Assembly (NCBI GenBank): GCA_001414345.1 | Contig: LLCB01000345.1 | Location: 1-58,312 of the forward strand | Direction: 5' to 3' | DNA from: Hymenoscyphus infarciens | Lineage: Eukaryota; Ascomycota; Leotiomycetes; Helotiales; Helotiaceae | Length of the DNA: 58,312 nt | Shown: positions 10,148 through 20,767 of the stretch, piece after piece | How the letters are laid out: each line of letters starts with the position of its first letter | How positions within the stretch are numbered: position 1 is the stretch's first letter | Translations under genes and position numbers: made by a program | Notes under the pieces: model-generated | Databases searched by the model: none | What the model was told of the DNA's origin: nothing | What the model saw: the letters and a program-made list of their open reading frames with translations, nothing else

Positions 10148-12297
10148 GTTTAACTTCAAAGAGTGCAGCCCCTCACTGATTGCAATTTAGGTCCAATTTT
10201 TCTAGCCATCACATTTCAAACCCCTCCAACTTTCATCGTAAAGTACGACGAAGATGACGTTTTCCAAGAACAACATTCTGAAAGACTAAGAGAAGTATTG
10301 ATAAACAGGAGCTATCCTGTTTAGGATTTCCTCGGCATTGTTGTCATGAATAGAATACACGCATGCGACAATACTTTTACAAAATTAGCTCCTGTCCAAG
10401 CAGGTATTCTTAAGTAGATGAAGGATACTGTTGGAATCTATTCAGAGGAAGAAATGTCTTTTTTGCTTTTGAAATCATTTTCAATTTGTGTTGAATCAAA
10501 GAGGCTATATAGTTATTCTTTCGTTAGCGTCTATAAATAATTACGGATATCTCCCAACCCCTAACTTTACTACTTCTTTTTGTACATAATTCTACTTTGA
10601 TATCTCAGACTTATCCCTTCCTAGATGTTTTTTAAACACCAAGGATTATAACTCATATATGAGGTATGTCTATACGTTTGGTCGCTAGATTTTCACTAAA
10701 CTAGCCGATCAAAATATCTATTTAGATCTACCTATAAAGTTACCTGCATATTTTGAAGAGAGCACTTTCCAGATTTTAAGAGACTCCAAGTAAAGTTGGT
10801 CGAAGAGAACTTAGGTGGATGGCTTTATCATACTATTCTTACTTTCGATAAACGTCGAAAACTGCTCTATATATTAATTCCAACGACGTAAGACTACGTA
10901 TCAAAATCCAAGTAATTATCAAACATTTCGTATCCCAGTGCAGTTATGTATAGATATTGAAGGTTCTTAGACTTACTCACCTAGTTTTAGACTCCAAAAG
11001 AAATAACCCACCTAAAAACCCAATAAAGAGCAATGTAGCGAATGAACGACACAAGTACAACTCCACGCCATAGCATAGCAACTCACTTGGAAATCCTCTC
11101 TTATAAGTCGTAACTAGAGTAAAGATAAGCAGACCGTCTGCTAACAAGAACCTACTAGTAGCGCTCTAACTTCTTCTAACTGAACCAGTTTATTGATCTT
11201 TCGAGGCGTAGGAAAAATTATTCTCTTCGTAAGAATATTTTAAGAGCTAACACTCTTTAAAAAAAGACTTCGATCGAGGGTCTTATAGTCGCGGCTTCAA
11301 ACCCACTACCGAAGTCCTTTTAAATATCGAAGCTCTCGAGAAGAAAGAAGATTCGTTTAGTCTTAAGACTGAAGTATTCTATCCAACGATGTGTAAAAAA
11401 AAGCATATACTTCGCTATTTTCACTTGCTTCCGACCTCTCCTTCCTACTAAATTATTTCTCTTAACTTCTTTTAGAATCTTTTTGTTATTATAGTATCAA
11501 ATGTTAACCTCGAGTATTCTAATATCTCTCTATCTCTTGATAAAAAAAACCTCTATCGGGTATATATTATTATAACATCACTTCTATCATTTCCTCTCTA
11601 TATATCCATCCCACTCTACTCTCAAAACCCGCCTCTTACGTCGAGACATATTTAAGAGACAAACTAATCTACATGTTTAAAATAATATAATAGACTCGGA
11701 AGCCGGATATAATATATTTGCCTCGGATGTAAATTATTAGACTTAGACAGCGATATAAAATTTATTAGCTTATCGCGATATATATTATATAATAAATATT
11801 ATGCTTTCTTATCTAATATAACAAATATTATTAAAAAAGTAACGATAATTAATAGATATTAGCTTTTTAGTACTAGTGTCTTATATTATATAACTTATAT
11901 TTTCTTTTTAAAAAGCTACTTTATTAAATTTAAATTTTTAATATATATTCATATATTATAAAGCTTAATTTAGTATAAAAGACTTATAATAAGATAAGTA
12001 ATCTCTTAGAGTTATAAAGTATTATAATTTACTATAAATATATATAACTTTACCTTTATTATTAGAAAATAGTAAGACTAAGAATTCTCTTAGCTCTTAG
12101 CGAGAAGAACTCTTTTCTACTAATAATTAATATATTATTAGTTATTCTTAGAAATCTAGTATTAATTAAATCACTTAATATAATATAATAAATATCGTAG
12201 ACCTCTCTTATATTCCACCGGTAACATCGCCTCCTAAGTCTAATATCGTTCTATCTACTTATTCTCTCTTTAAAAATTACGAAATAAAAACCCAAAC
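10148..12297. other. Non-coding border zone, AT rising towards the right
   Basis: I see no gene, RNA gene or recognisable transposon. Base composition falls from ordinary at 10.2 kb to RIP-like by 11.6-12.2 kb, where TATA-rich runs dominate. A perfect 9-bp inverted repeat with a 4-nt loop (TAAACAGGA-GCTA-TCCTGTTTA) lies at 10302-10323; a partial second copy of one arm with its flank (TTAGCTCCTG) follows at about 10385. Confidence 0.5.
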
Positions 12298-12300
12298 TAA
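12298..12300. repeat. TAA target-site duplication, left (partner 12734-12736)
   Basis: TAA directly precedes GGGCCTGTTT and directly follows CAGGCCC, as expected for PIF/Harbinger integration. Confidence 0.75.
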
Positions 12301-12733
12301 GGGCCTGTTTAGCTCGTATATATCTAGGATATGTACCACCAAAAAGCAGGAGCAAATATATATATATATACACTAATTCTATATATATACTAGTGTTTAG
12401 TATATAGATTTAAAAGTGATATAAATCCCTTGTTTAACCTCGTATATCTTAGTGTATATATAAATAGGATATACACTACCAAAAAAAGATTTAGACCTCT
12501 AGAAGTATAAATCTTTAAAAGTTCATATATATCTTTTATCTACTACCTAATACTAGTACTCAGTGCCACTTACTAAGAATATACACCAGGATATACACCA
12601 TAAGCCAAACATTCTTTATATATATTTAGAAATAAAGAGAGATATGCACTAACTTATACGAGGTTACTATTCAGGACATCTCGTCAAATATCTATGTATA
12701 TATTTAAATAATTTATGCGAGCCAAACAGGCCC
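12301..12733. mobile_element. PIF/Harbinger-type MITE, 433 bp
   Basis: The ends are GGGCCTGTTTAGCTCGTATA and, in reverse complement, GGGCCTGTTTGGCTCGCATA. Both are flanked by TAA (12298-12300 and 12734-12736), the 3-bp duplication typical of PIF/Harbinger elements; the GGGCCTGTTTGG start is also the Tourist-like pattern. There is no coding capacity. Inside, a second copy of the end sequence (TTGTTTAACCTCGTATAT, near 12440) and repeated 'aggatatacacca' motifs suggest subterminal repeats or an older MITE within. Several CA dinucleotides remain, so it was only lightly mutated. A RIP-altered relative lies at about 42.83 kb. Confidence 0.8.
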
Positions 12734-12736
12734 TAA

Positions 12737-12957
12737 GCTTTTCACCTCCGATTCCTAACCTACCATCGAATGCCACCGAAAAACACGGAAACTCATTTCT
12801 ATATTAAAGTAACAGCCAACATTCCTCATCTTAAAAAGCAAACCTACGCCCCGAAACCAGTTGATCTCGAACAAGAAATGAGACGGAGTATAACATAAGG
12901 GCAGTCCACTTTTGAATATCTTCATTTTTCTAGGTATTTCCTAACAAAAACAAGAGT
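12737..12957. other. Short unmutated spacer before the transposon nest
   Basis: This stretch of about 220 bp keeps CA and TG dinucleotides, unlike the sequence to its right. It holds no frame or motif I recognise and marks the left edge of the nested repeat complex. Confidence 0.4.
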
Positions 12958-13112
12958 TGTAGGACAAGTAGCACTTATACTTGGGAAAGAGAGACTTGTA
13001 GAATAGGGTGTAGAGTGCCTATACTCTCCGCTTTTCTCTTTAGTTTAGTTTTCCTTAATAAAAGGTACTATTCTATAAGTACTTCTTTTGTATAGTTATA
13101 GAGAGCTATTAT
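12958..13112 (+). repeat. Chromovirus-related solo or partial LTR
   Basis: From 13010 to 13112 the sequence matches the 3' part of the 191-bp LTR at 28649, from TAGAGTGCC through GAGAGCTATTATA. The preceding 50 bp starts TGTAGGACAAG, which could be the divergent 5' part of the same LTR family, but it does not align with the 28649 copy. It abuts the truncated gag-side sequence that starts at 13113. Confidence 0.55.
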
Positions 13113-14134
13113 AGATTTAGAAAAATAAACTAATTTAGACTAGTAATAAAGCTTAAAATAGATTCTAGCTAGTCTAGTTATTATACTCTAACTAAGAGCT
13201 TTATAAGAGAAGTTTATTATATAGTATTATCTTCTATTCTTAGTTTATAAAGATTATAATACTATTACTTAAAGGTTTAATCTTTTTAGTAATCTTACTT
13301 TTTAAGAGTTAAAAAGTATTTATAATATTTTTAGAACTAAGTTAGATATTTAGTTAGAAGGTATTAGAGATAGTAGCTTATTATAAAAAAAGATATAAAT
13401 TCGAGCTTAGAAGTAGAGAAGAGTTTAAATAAGAGTTAGATCGAGTGTATTTTAGAAGTAAAGTAATATATTAACTTTGAAATTCGCTTATTATTCTTTC
13501 TATCTTAGATATCTAATCTTTTATCTTTTGTTCTTCTACTTCTAGAGCTTATATAACTCTCTATATCTCGTTTATATTTAAGAGGTCTTACTAGTCTCTT
13601 CGACCTTTGTTTTAGAATCTTTTATTTTTACTACTTTTAGTTATATAGATATAGTTTAAAGAGAGTTTAAAGAGTTATCTTTCGAAAAAAGAGATATCTC
13701 TAGAAAGTTACTTAATACTTCGTAGTAAAGCTAGGTTTAATATAATATTAGTTTAGAGAGAGAGAGAGAATAAGAAGCAGATTTAGAAGCTATTATAATA
13801 ACTTTATAGTCCACTTTCTAAACCTTATATAGTAATCTCTATATAGATAGAGTTATTAGAAACCTCGGAGATACTTAGTATTTTCTATTCCTTTTAACGT
13901 ATTAAGAATATAATTATACTAGCTAACTAATAGATACTAAACTCTAATATTACTAGCTATCTACGAGGTCTCTAGAATCGCGGCTATTTAAGCTTATCTC
14001 TAGTATAAGAGGTCTAAATCTAGTCTAAACTAATATAAGTATATACTAATTCGAATACGAAATAGATACGCCGACGTACTTAACTAAGATATTATAGTAG
14101 ACTGTTTTTAGCGAAGTCGAATTTAGTCTTTTTA
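13113..14134 (-). mobile_element. Truncated gag/5' leader of outermost LTR element E
   Basis: Reverse-complement reading gives sequence similar to the gag and 5' leader parts of elements C (15.7-17.2 kb) and B (38.5-39.77 kb), including the shared CTTTTTATATAATAA just before the LTR. It lies left of the E LTR (14135) on the minus strand, as expected for the start of a minus-strand element. Everything downstream of gag is missing. RIP stops fill the frame. Confidence 0.6.
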
Positions 14135-14467
14135 TATAATAACGTAAAACACGTACTCTAAAGATCTTAATAGAGGTGTATTTAAGAGAGTAAATACTAA
14201 ATATTAATTATAATAATATAAGATATATACGACTATTAAAGAGATATATAAGAGTATATTTAAAAGATTAATATAAATAGATACTAGATACTAATATAGA
14301 AGAAAAGACTAAATTAGCCTTCTCTTATTCTAAATAAGAGTATCTATATATAAGAGATTAAATACTACTAAGGTCTAATAATAATAATAACTAAGTCTTA
14401 TCTAATATAGCTAATACTAAATAATAAGAGCTGAAAAGCTAAATATATAATATCTAAACCTTAATTC

Positions 14468-14849
14468 TATAATAGCACGAAATATATACTACTACTGAAG
14501 AGGTATATAGGAGTGCGTTCAGCAGAATAACATACGTAGATACTAGGCTCTGATACGGAAGAAAAGGCTAAACTGGCCTTTTCTGACTCTAGGAGAGTAG
14601 GCAGCTATATATAAGAGATCAGACGATACAAAAGGGGTCCGAAACCGAACAACGACATACGTCGGCTAATACAAAAGGCCGAACCCTACGAAGTACGTCC
14701 GAAAGTCTAGACAGACGTACGGACGTACGTAACCTTCCTAAATTAGATAATATAAAACAATAACTACCGAAAGGTAAATATACAGCTGAACCTTATATGC
14801 GGCAGGTACTCCCAGCTATCTAGGATGGCCTAGGTGATAGGCCGTTCCA
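14468..14849 (-). repeat. Element C 3' LTR, little mutated
   Basis: 382 bp. Relative to its partner at 17228-17609 it keeps C and G where the partner has T and A (for example CACGAAAT against TACGAAAT, and GGCCGTTCCA against GGCTATTATA at the end). It keeps the CA terminus that the partner has lost. Confidence 0.85.
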
Positions 14850-15690
14850 TCCCCCTCCTTTGAAAAAGACTCGTCCTGAGTCTTCGATATGCTATTAGAG
14901 TTGAATCGGGATAGCGTAAGTGTTGTATTGTTATGTTGTCGTAAGTCGGTTAGGGTCTGAATCGTATTCGTAGATGCTTGCAAAATAGAGACTTCGTTTC
15001 CAGTCCTTCTATATCAAAAGCGAGCGTTCGCTAAAAGAGTGTGGTCCGATCCGTCTTGCGGTCGGAAAAAGTTCAAAGTAGAGTCGGATGTCGTTCGGTC
15101 GTGATTGGTAGTGATAACTCAGCTAAGAGCTCACTTCTGAGTTTTCGTCCTGATGGAGAGCGTATTTTGACCGATTCGCATCCGATTCGAATTTTACTAA
15201 CAGAGTGTAGGTCCGTCCGAACTCAAGTCGGCGGGTATTCAGAGTGAAGTCGGAAACGAAAAGTTGATAATGTCGTAGATAACAGTGATGTCTCAAAGAG
15301 TTCACTTCGAGAGCGTACCGATTCACATCCGATTCAAAAAAATTCAAATAGAACTTCTAGCCTAGCCAGAAGTGAAAAGAAAGTAAGAAAGTAAGACTCC
15401 TAACAGAGTCGGTGGGGTTTCGGCTGGTCAAAACGAAGTGTTGCCGAAGGTTATTAAAGTTTCGCTGTCCGAAGTTCGGGACAACGAAAGGGACAGTTTT
15501 AGCTGGTCAAAAGAGTTGTTGCCGAATGTCAAAGTTGAAAATGTTGTCCGAAGTTCGGGATAACAAAAGGGGCAGTTTCGGGTACGGCAGTATCTAAGTT
15601 CAGATGTCTAGTCGTATGAAACTGTATTATTCAGGCCCGTAGGCCGCCTCGTTCCCTTTAGCAATTCAGGTCTAAAACAGGGTACTTAAG
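14850..15690 (-). other. Element C 3' untranslated region with short repeats, RIP-spared
   Basis: Base composition is ordinary, with many CA/TG dinucleotides. Repeated modules include 'ttcggctggtcaaaacga'/'ttttagctggtcaaaaga' with 'gttgtccgaagttcggga' (15418-15570) and 'gattcgcatccgattcgaa'/'gattcacatccgattcaaa' (15170 and 15320). Short frames occur here on both strands but show no codon structure or family signal. The position between gag and the polypurine tract of a minus-strand element fits a 3' leader. Confidence 0.6.
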
Positions 15691-17227
15691 GACTTATTTA
15701 TAATTATCTTCTAATTCCAATTCTGCTTTATCTAATTCTACTTTAGAAGTAGTAGAAGATTCGCTATTAGATTATAAGAAGTTCAAAGGCGAATTAGATA
15801 AGAATAAAATAGTATTTTAAACTAAAGTACTAATATCTTATAACTTAGCGTTTTAGTATTACTTCTTATCTATAGCTAAAATATTAGATACTATTCTAGT
15901 AAAGTTATATTTCTAATCTCTCTTCTTTATAGTAGCTAAGTTTTAGAGCTAAGGTATAATCTTTTCTTATATAGAAAAGAACCTTTCTAATTCTTATATC
16001 TTTCTAAGTATAGCTATACTTAAGAAGCGACTTTTAAATTTAGTAAAAGCTTCTTTAGTATTATCTTATTCTATTTATAATAATCTAAAATTATTCTAAG
16101 TATCCTCTATTTTATAACTAGTTAAAAAATAGGTATCTAAAATAGTAATTATATGTTTTTAATCTTTAAAAGTATTCTAAACCGTATCTGAATCGTATCT
16201 AGGCTCTAAGTAGTTCCTAGTAAAGCTAGTCGTTATACTCTATATAAGAGCTTTTTAGATTAAATAGATAGAATAATAGTCGACATTTATATAGAGTCTA
16301 TTATATATTAATATCTTCTATTATTAGTATATAAGTAAAATACTATTATCTAAAAGTTTAATCTTTTCGGTTATTTTACTTTTATATTAAGATTAGAAGA
16401 TATTTAAAACAGCTTTAATACTATATTAGATAGAGGTATATTAGAAGATATTAGAACTAGTAGCGTTTCTTAGCTAAAAGAGGTATAAATTCAAGCTTAG
16501 AAGTAGAAGAGAGTTTAATTAAAGGTTTAAAAGAGAGTTAGATTAAGAAGAGTTCAAAGATAAAGTAAGTTATTAATTTTAAACTATAAGCTCGCTTACT
16601 CTCTTTTCTAGCTTAACTAGTTGATCTTTTATTTCTTAATTTTCTACTTCTAAAGCTTATATAACTAACTATATCTAGTCTATATTTAAGAAGTCTTACT
16701 AGTCTCTTTAACTCTTATATATTATTATTATTATTTCTTTGAGATCTTTTATTCTTTAGTATATAGATACTATTTAGCCGGCTTTTAGAAAGATGTCGTT
16801 TAGTAAGAGAGGTAGCCCTAGAAGGTAGTTTAACGCCTCGTAGTAGAATAGAAGTTAATATAATAATAATTTAAAAGAGAGAGATAAGATTAGATTTAGA
16901 AGCCTTTTATAATAACTATAGTAGATTAACTTCTCGAACCTTATATAGTAGTCTCTATATAGAGAGAGTTATTAAGATTCTAAATACTTAGTATATTTAA
17001 ATCTCTTAATATATAATATACGATTTTTACTAGCTATTTATAACTAATACAAAACTCTAATATTATAAGAAAGTCTTTGATTTCCTAGCTATTTAAGTTT
17101 ATTCTTAGTATAACTAATCCGATTCTAGACTAAGTCAAATTTAAAATTTAAAACAAATATATAACCGACGTATTTAAAAGAGATATTATTTAGACTATTA
17201 CTAGCGAAGAAGAGTTTAGCCTTTTTA
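15691..17227 (-). pseudogene. Element C gag-like region and 5' leader, RIP-degraded
   Basis: Read on the minus strand, this is similar to the gag side of element B (about 38.5-39.7 kb) and element E (13.1-14.1 kb). The frame is broken by many TAA/TAG codons of the type RIP makes from CAA, CAG and TGG. I cannot place a start or a zinc knuckle with confidence. Confidence 0.5.
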
Positions 17228-17609
17228 TATAATAATACGAAATATATACTACTACTAAAGAGGTATATAAGAGTACGTTTAGCAGAATAATATATATAGA
17301 TACTAAGCTCTAATATAGAAGAAAAGACTAAACTAGCCTTTTCTAACTCTAGAAGAGTAGACAGCTATATATAAGAGATTAGACGATATAAAAGAGGTCT
17401 AAAACTAAACAACGATATACGTCGGCTAATATAAGAGCTCGAACTCTACGAAGTACGTCTAAAAGTCGAGATAGATATATAGACGTATATAACCTTTCTA
17501 AAGTAGATAATATAAAATAACAACTACTGAAAGCTAAATATATAGCTAAACCTTATATATAATAGATACTTCTAGCTATCTAGAATAGTCTAGATAATAG
17601 GCTATTATA
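17228..17609 (-). repeat. Element C 5' LTR, heavily mutated
   Basis: 382 bp, the same length as its partner at 14468. The differences I could read are transitions, at CA/TG and also at CG and GG positions. Confidence 0.85.
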
Positions 17610-20600
17610 AATTCCTTCTATATATAAATATTAGATAATAATATCTTTAGTATCTTTAATTATATAAGTAATAGTAATATATACTCTTAGTATAAGAGTA
17701 GTAGTAGTTTTATAAATACTTGTAATTTAAGATAATAGGCTATTATATCTTCTGTTTTTAAAAAAGACTTATCTTAAGTCTTTAATTAGTAGCTAGTCTA
17801 GTATTAGAGTATCTAAAGTATTATTTATCTATCTATTATAAAGAATATAGCTTATTCTCTATTACTTATCTTTATAGTATATAGTAGTTAAGATAGAGTT
17901 AATAAGTAGTCGTATTATTATATACTAGATAAGAGGTCTTTATTTACTATTATATATTATATAATAATAGATATAAATAGAAGAGAGGTTAATTATTAGC
18001 TATTAGATAGAGATTAGTATACTAATATAGAGTTATTATATTCTTACTATTATTATATATTATAATAATAACTATTAAGTAATAAATAATAATTATAAAG
18101 TACTAGCTAATATTATTTATATTATATTAATAAAAGAACACTTTCTAATTAGGTATATTCTAATATATTAACTAGTTTCTAGAAGATATATATAAAAGTA
18201 AGTCTCTCTTCTCTTAATTAAACCTAATTTAAGACTAATCTAATATAGTAAAATACCTCTTTAATATTCTACTAGTACACTTCTAGCTATCTACTAAGTC
18301 TACTATATTTATTATTTTTAGATAAAATCTAAAAATAGAGATTACTAATACGTCTTTAAGAATACTAAGTTAAAGAAGTATAAGTACTATATAGAGTAGA
18401 ATATTATATATATTCTAATAAGTTTAATTCTAATTATATTCTAAATCTATTCTAACTATAAATAGTTACCTTAGTTTATAAGAGAGGAGTTTACTAAGCT
18501 ATAGCTTAAGAAGAAGAAGAGAGAGATTAAGAAAGCTATTAAGGCTTTTAATAAAGTATTAGTTATTACTAGTATAAAGATACTAAAGAATAGTTTAGAA
18601 GTATAGTTCGCTCTCTTAAAAGAGACTTAGATACTCTATACTAAGGTTATTATAGGTACTTCTTATTAATTAGAAAGGTTTTAGTTATTAATATTTTAAT
18701 AGTTCTTATATAGTATTATAGAGAATAGAACCTCTATTTAAACCTAGGTTTAAGTTCTTTTTAAGACCTACTTAAAGAGTTTATAATCGTCTTTTACTAA
18801 GCTTATTATAAGAGGTTACTAAGATAAAAAGCTCTCTTATGAAAAGAAGATAGAGAAAGAGCTAATTTAAGCTTCTTATACTTATAAGAGAGAGAAGAAG
18901 AAGAATAATAAGTTAAAAGAAAGAGAGAGTAAGTTAGTACTAGCTTAGAAAGAGTTAGTAAGCTCTGTTTTAGTAGTAACTTAGTCTTAGTTCTTTATAT
19001 TATTCACTTTAAACATTTCTACTAATTACTATTTTATCTTAGGTTTTTATTATAGGTTTCTTATTAAGAGTAACTAGAATTAATAAGTATTAATAAAGTT
19101 TTAAAAATTAACTCTTTACTTTACTTTATTAATTCTAATCTAACTTCGATATATTAATCTATTTAAAAAGAAGTTAAAAGAGTTCTAGTTCTTTTAAATA
19201 TTTAGTATAAAAGTCTCTTAAATAATATAATAAACTCTAAAAATTATTTATAAGATATTAAGTAGAATCTAAATTATATCTAATCTATTTTACTTAGTAT
19301 TATAGCTATTTTCTAAAAAGTCTACTACTAAGTATTTCTTATATCTTCTATTCTTATATATCTTAAATAATATCTAAAAAAGGCTCTTAGACTCTTTCTA
19401 AACTCTAATATTACTAGTAATCTATAAAGTCTCTAGTATTATAGCTATTTAAGAGGTTATTATAACTATATCTAATTCTAATCTAAAGAGAGTTAGATAT
19501 AGTAGCGTCTTAAGTAAGATATTATATAAGCTATCTCTAGTAAAGAAGATTTTAGTCTTTTTATATAATAATATAAACTATATATAACTATTAAAGAGAT
19601 ATATAAAAGTATATTTAAAAAATAATATATATAGATACTAGATACTAATATAGAAGAAAAGACTAAATTAGCCTTCTTTTATTCTAAATAGAAGTATCTA
19701 TATATAAGAGATTAGATACTACTAAGGTCTAATAATAATAATAACTAAGTTCTATCTAATATAGCTAATACTAAATAATAAGAGCTAAAAAGCTAAATAT
19801 ATAATATCTGAACCTTAATCTCTTCTATATATAAATATTAGATATTAATATTTATTATTATTATTATTCTTACGCTATATAGGCTGTAGGCCGAGCTCTA
19901 AGAGTAAGTAGTACATCTTCTATTCTAGTTTATATAGCCTTTTAACTTGTTCTTCTTTACCTCTTAAGCTTCCTTATAAGTACGATTCTTCTTTTCTTTA
20001 GTTTCTACTACTATCTATTTAAAGCTTATCTCTCTAACTTAATAATATAGTAGAAGAGTATAGTAGGTTAGTATATTTAACCTACTAAAGTATATATTAG
20101 TAGTATAAGAGGTGTATTTACCTTTAGAATTATTAAAGCCGAGGTCTTACCTTCTAATATACCTTAGCTTTCTCCTCTTATTCCTCCTTTTCTTTTACCT
20201 CTTTCTTACTCTTCTCTCTCTTCTTAAGTAATTCTAATACTAGCTTATACTTTTAGAGTCTCTCTAGCCTAAGTAGCTAAGTAGTTACTCTTAGCACTAG
20301 TTTCTTATCTACTAGTACCTCTCTTAGCTCTTATAGATCTTTAATCCTCTTTTTTAAAGCTCTTATAAGTATATCTCTTTCTTATAAAATATTCTAGTAA
20401 AATAGAACTAGATGTTCTACTATCTCTTTACTACTTATATAAATATACTATAGTATAACCTAGTTTAATACCCTTCTTATAAAGAGGAAGGCGTTTAGTT
20501 CTATTACTTTTATTTATACCTAGATAAGTAGTAAGCTCTTTGTTTTAGTAAGCCCTTTATAAACCTTTTATAACTCTTACTTATTTAAGTCTACTTTATC

Positions 20601-20611
20601 TAACACTTTTA

Positions 20612-20620
20612 TATATTATA
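20612..20620. repeat. 9-bp TSD of the MULE (partner 23903-23911)
   Basis: TATATTATA occurs exactly on both sides of the MULE ends; 9-bp duplications are characteristic of Mutator-like elements. Confidence 0.8.
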
Positions 20621-20767
20621 TAGTAATTATCTATTTTGCTCTCTAAATAATGATTTATATCTTAAATATCTCTTAATTAATGAATAATACCTAGAATACC
20701 TCTTGTTTTTATACCTCTTATTTTTAGAGAGTAAAACTGTTAAAATAGAGGTATTCTAGTTAGTAAA
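20621..20767. repeat. MULE terminal inverted repeat, left
   Basis: Aligns over 147 bp with the reverse complement of 23756-23902; the differences are mostly transitions. Confidence 0.9.

Larger units (their letters stand above)
14468..17609 (-). mobile_element. LTR element C, non-autonomous, inserted in D's LTR
   Basis: The element is 3142 bp with two 382-bp LTRs (14468-14849 and 17228-17609) and exact AATTC duplications at 14463-14467 and 17610-17614. Removing it rejoins D's LTR as seen uninterrupted near 19820 and 26655. A polypurine tract on the minus strand (AAAGGAGGGGGA) lies right beside the left LTR, fixing minus orientation. The internal part is 2.4 kb. About 15.7-17.2 kb resembles the gag/leader of B; no reverse transcriptase is present, so it is non-autonomous. 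The 3' LTR and 14850-15690 keep normal CA/TG content, while the 5' LTR and gag are saturated with RIP changes. Confidence 0.85.

Noticed and set aside
15041..15597. Plus-strand ORFs of 60-70 codons in element C
   Set aside because: They occur only because this 3' untranslated part escaped RIP; there is overlap on both strands, no start context and no family signal.
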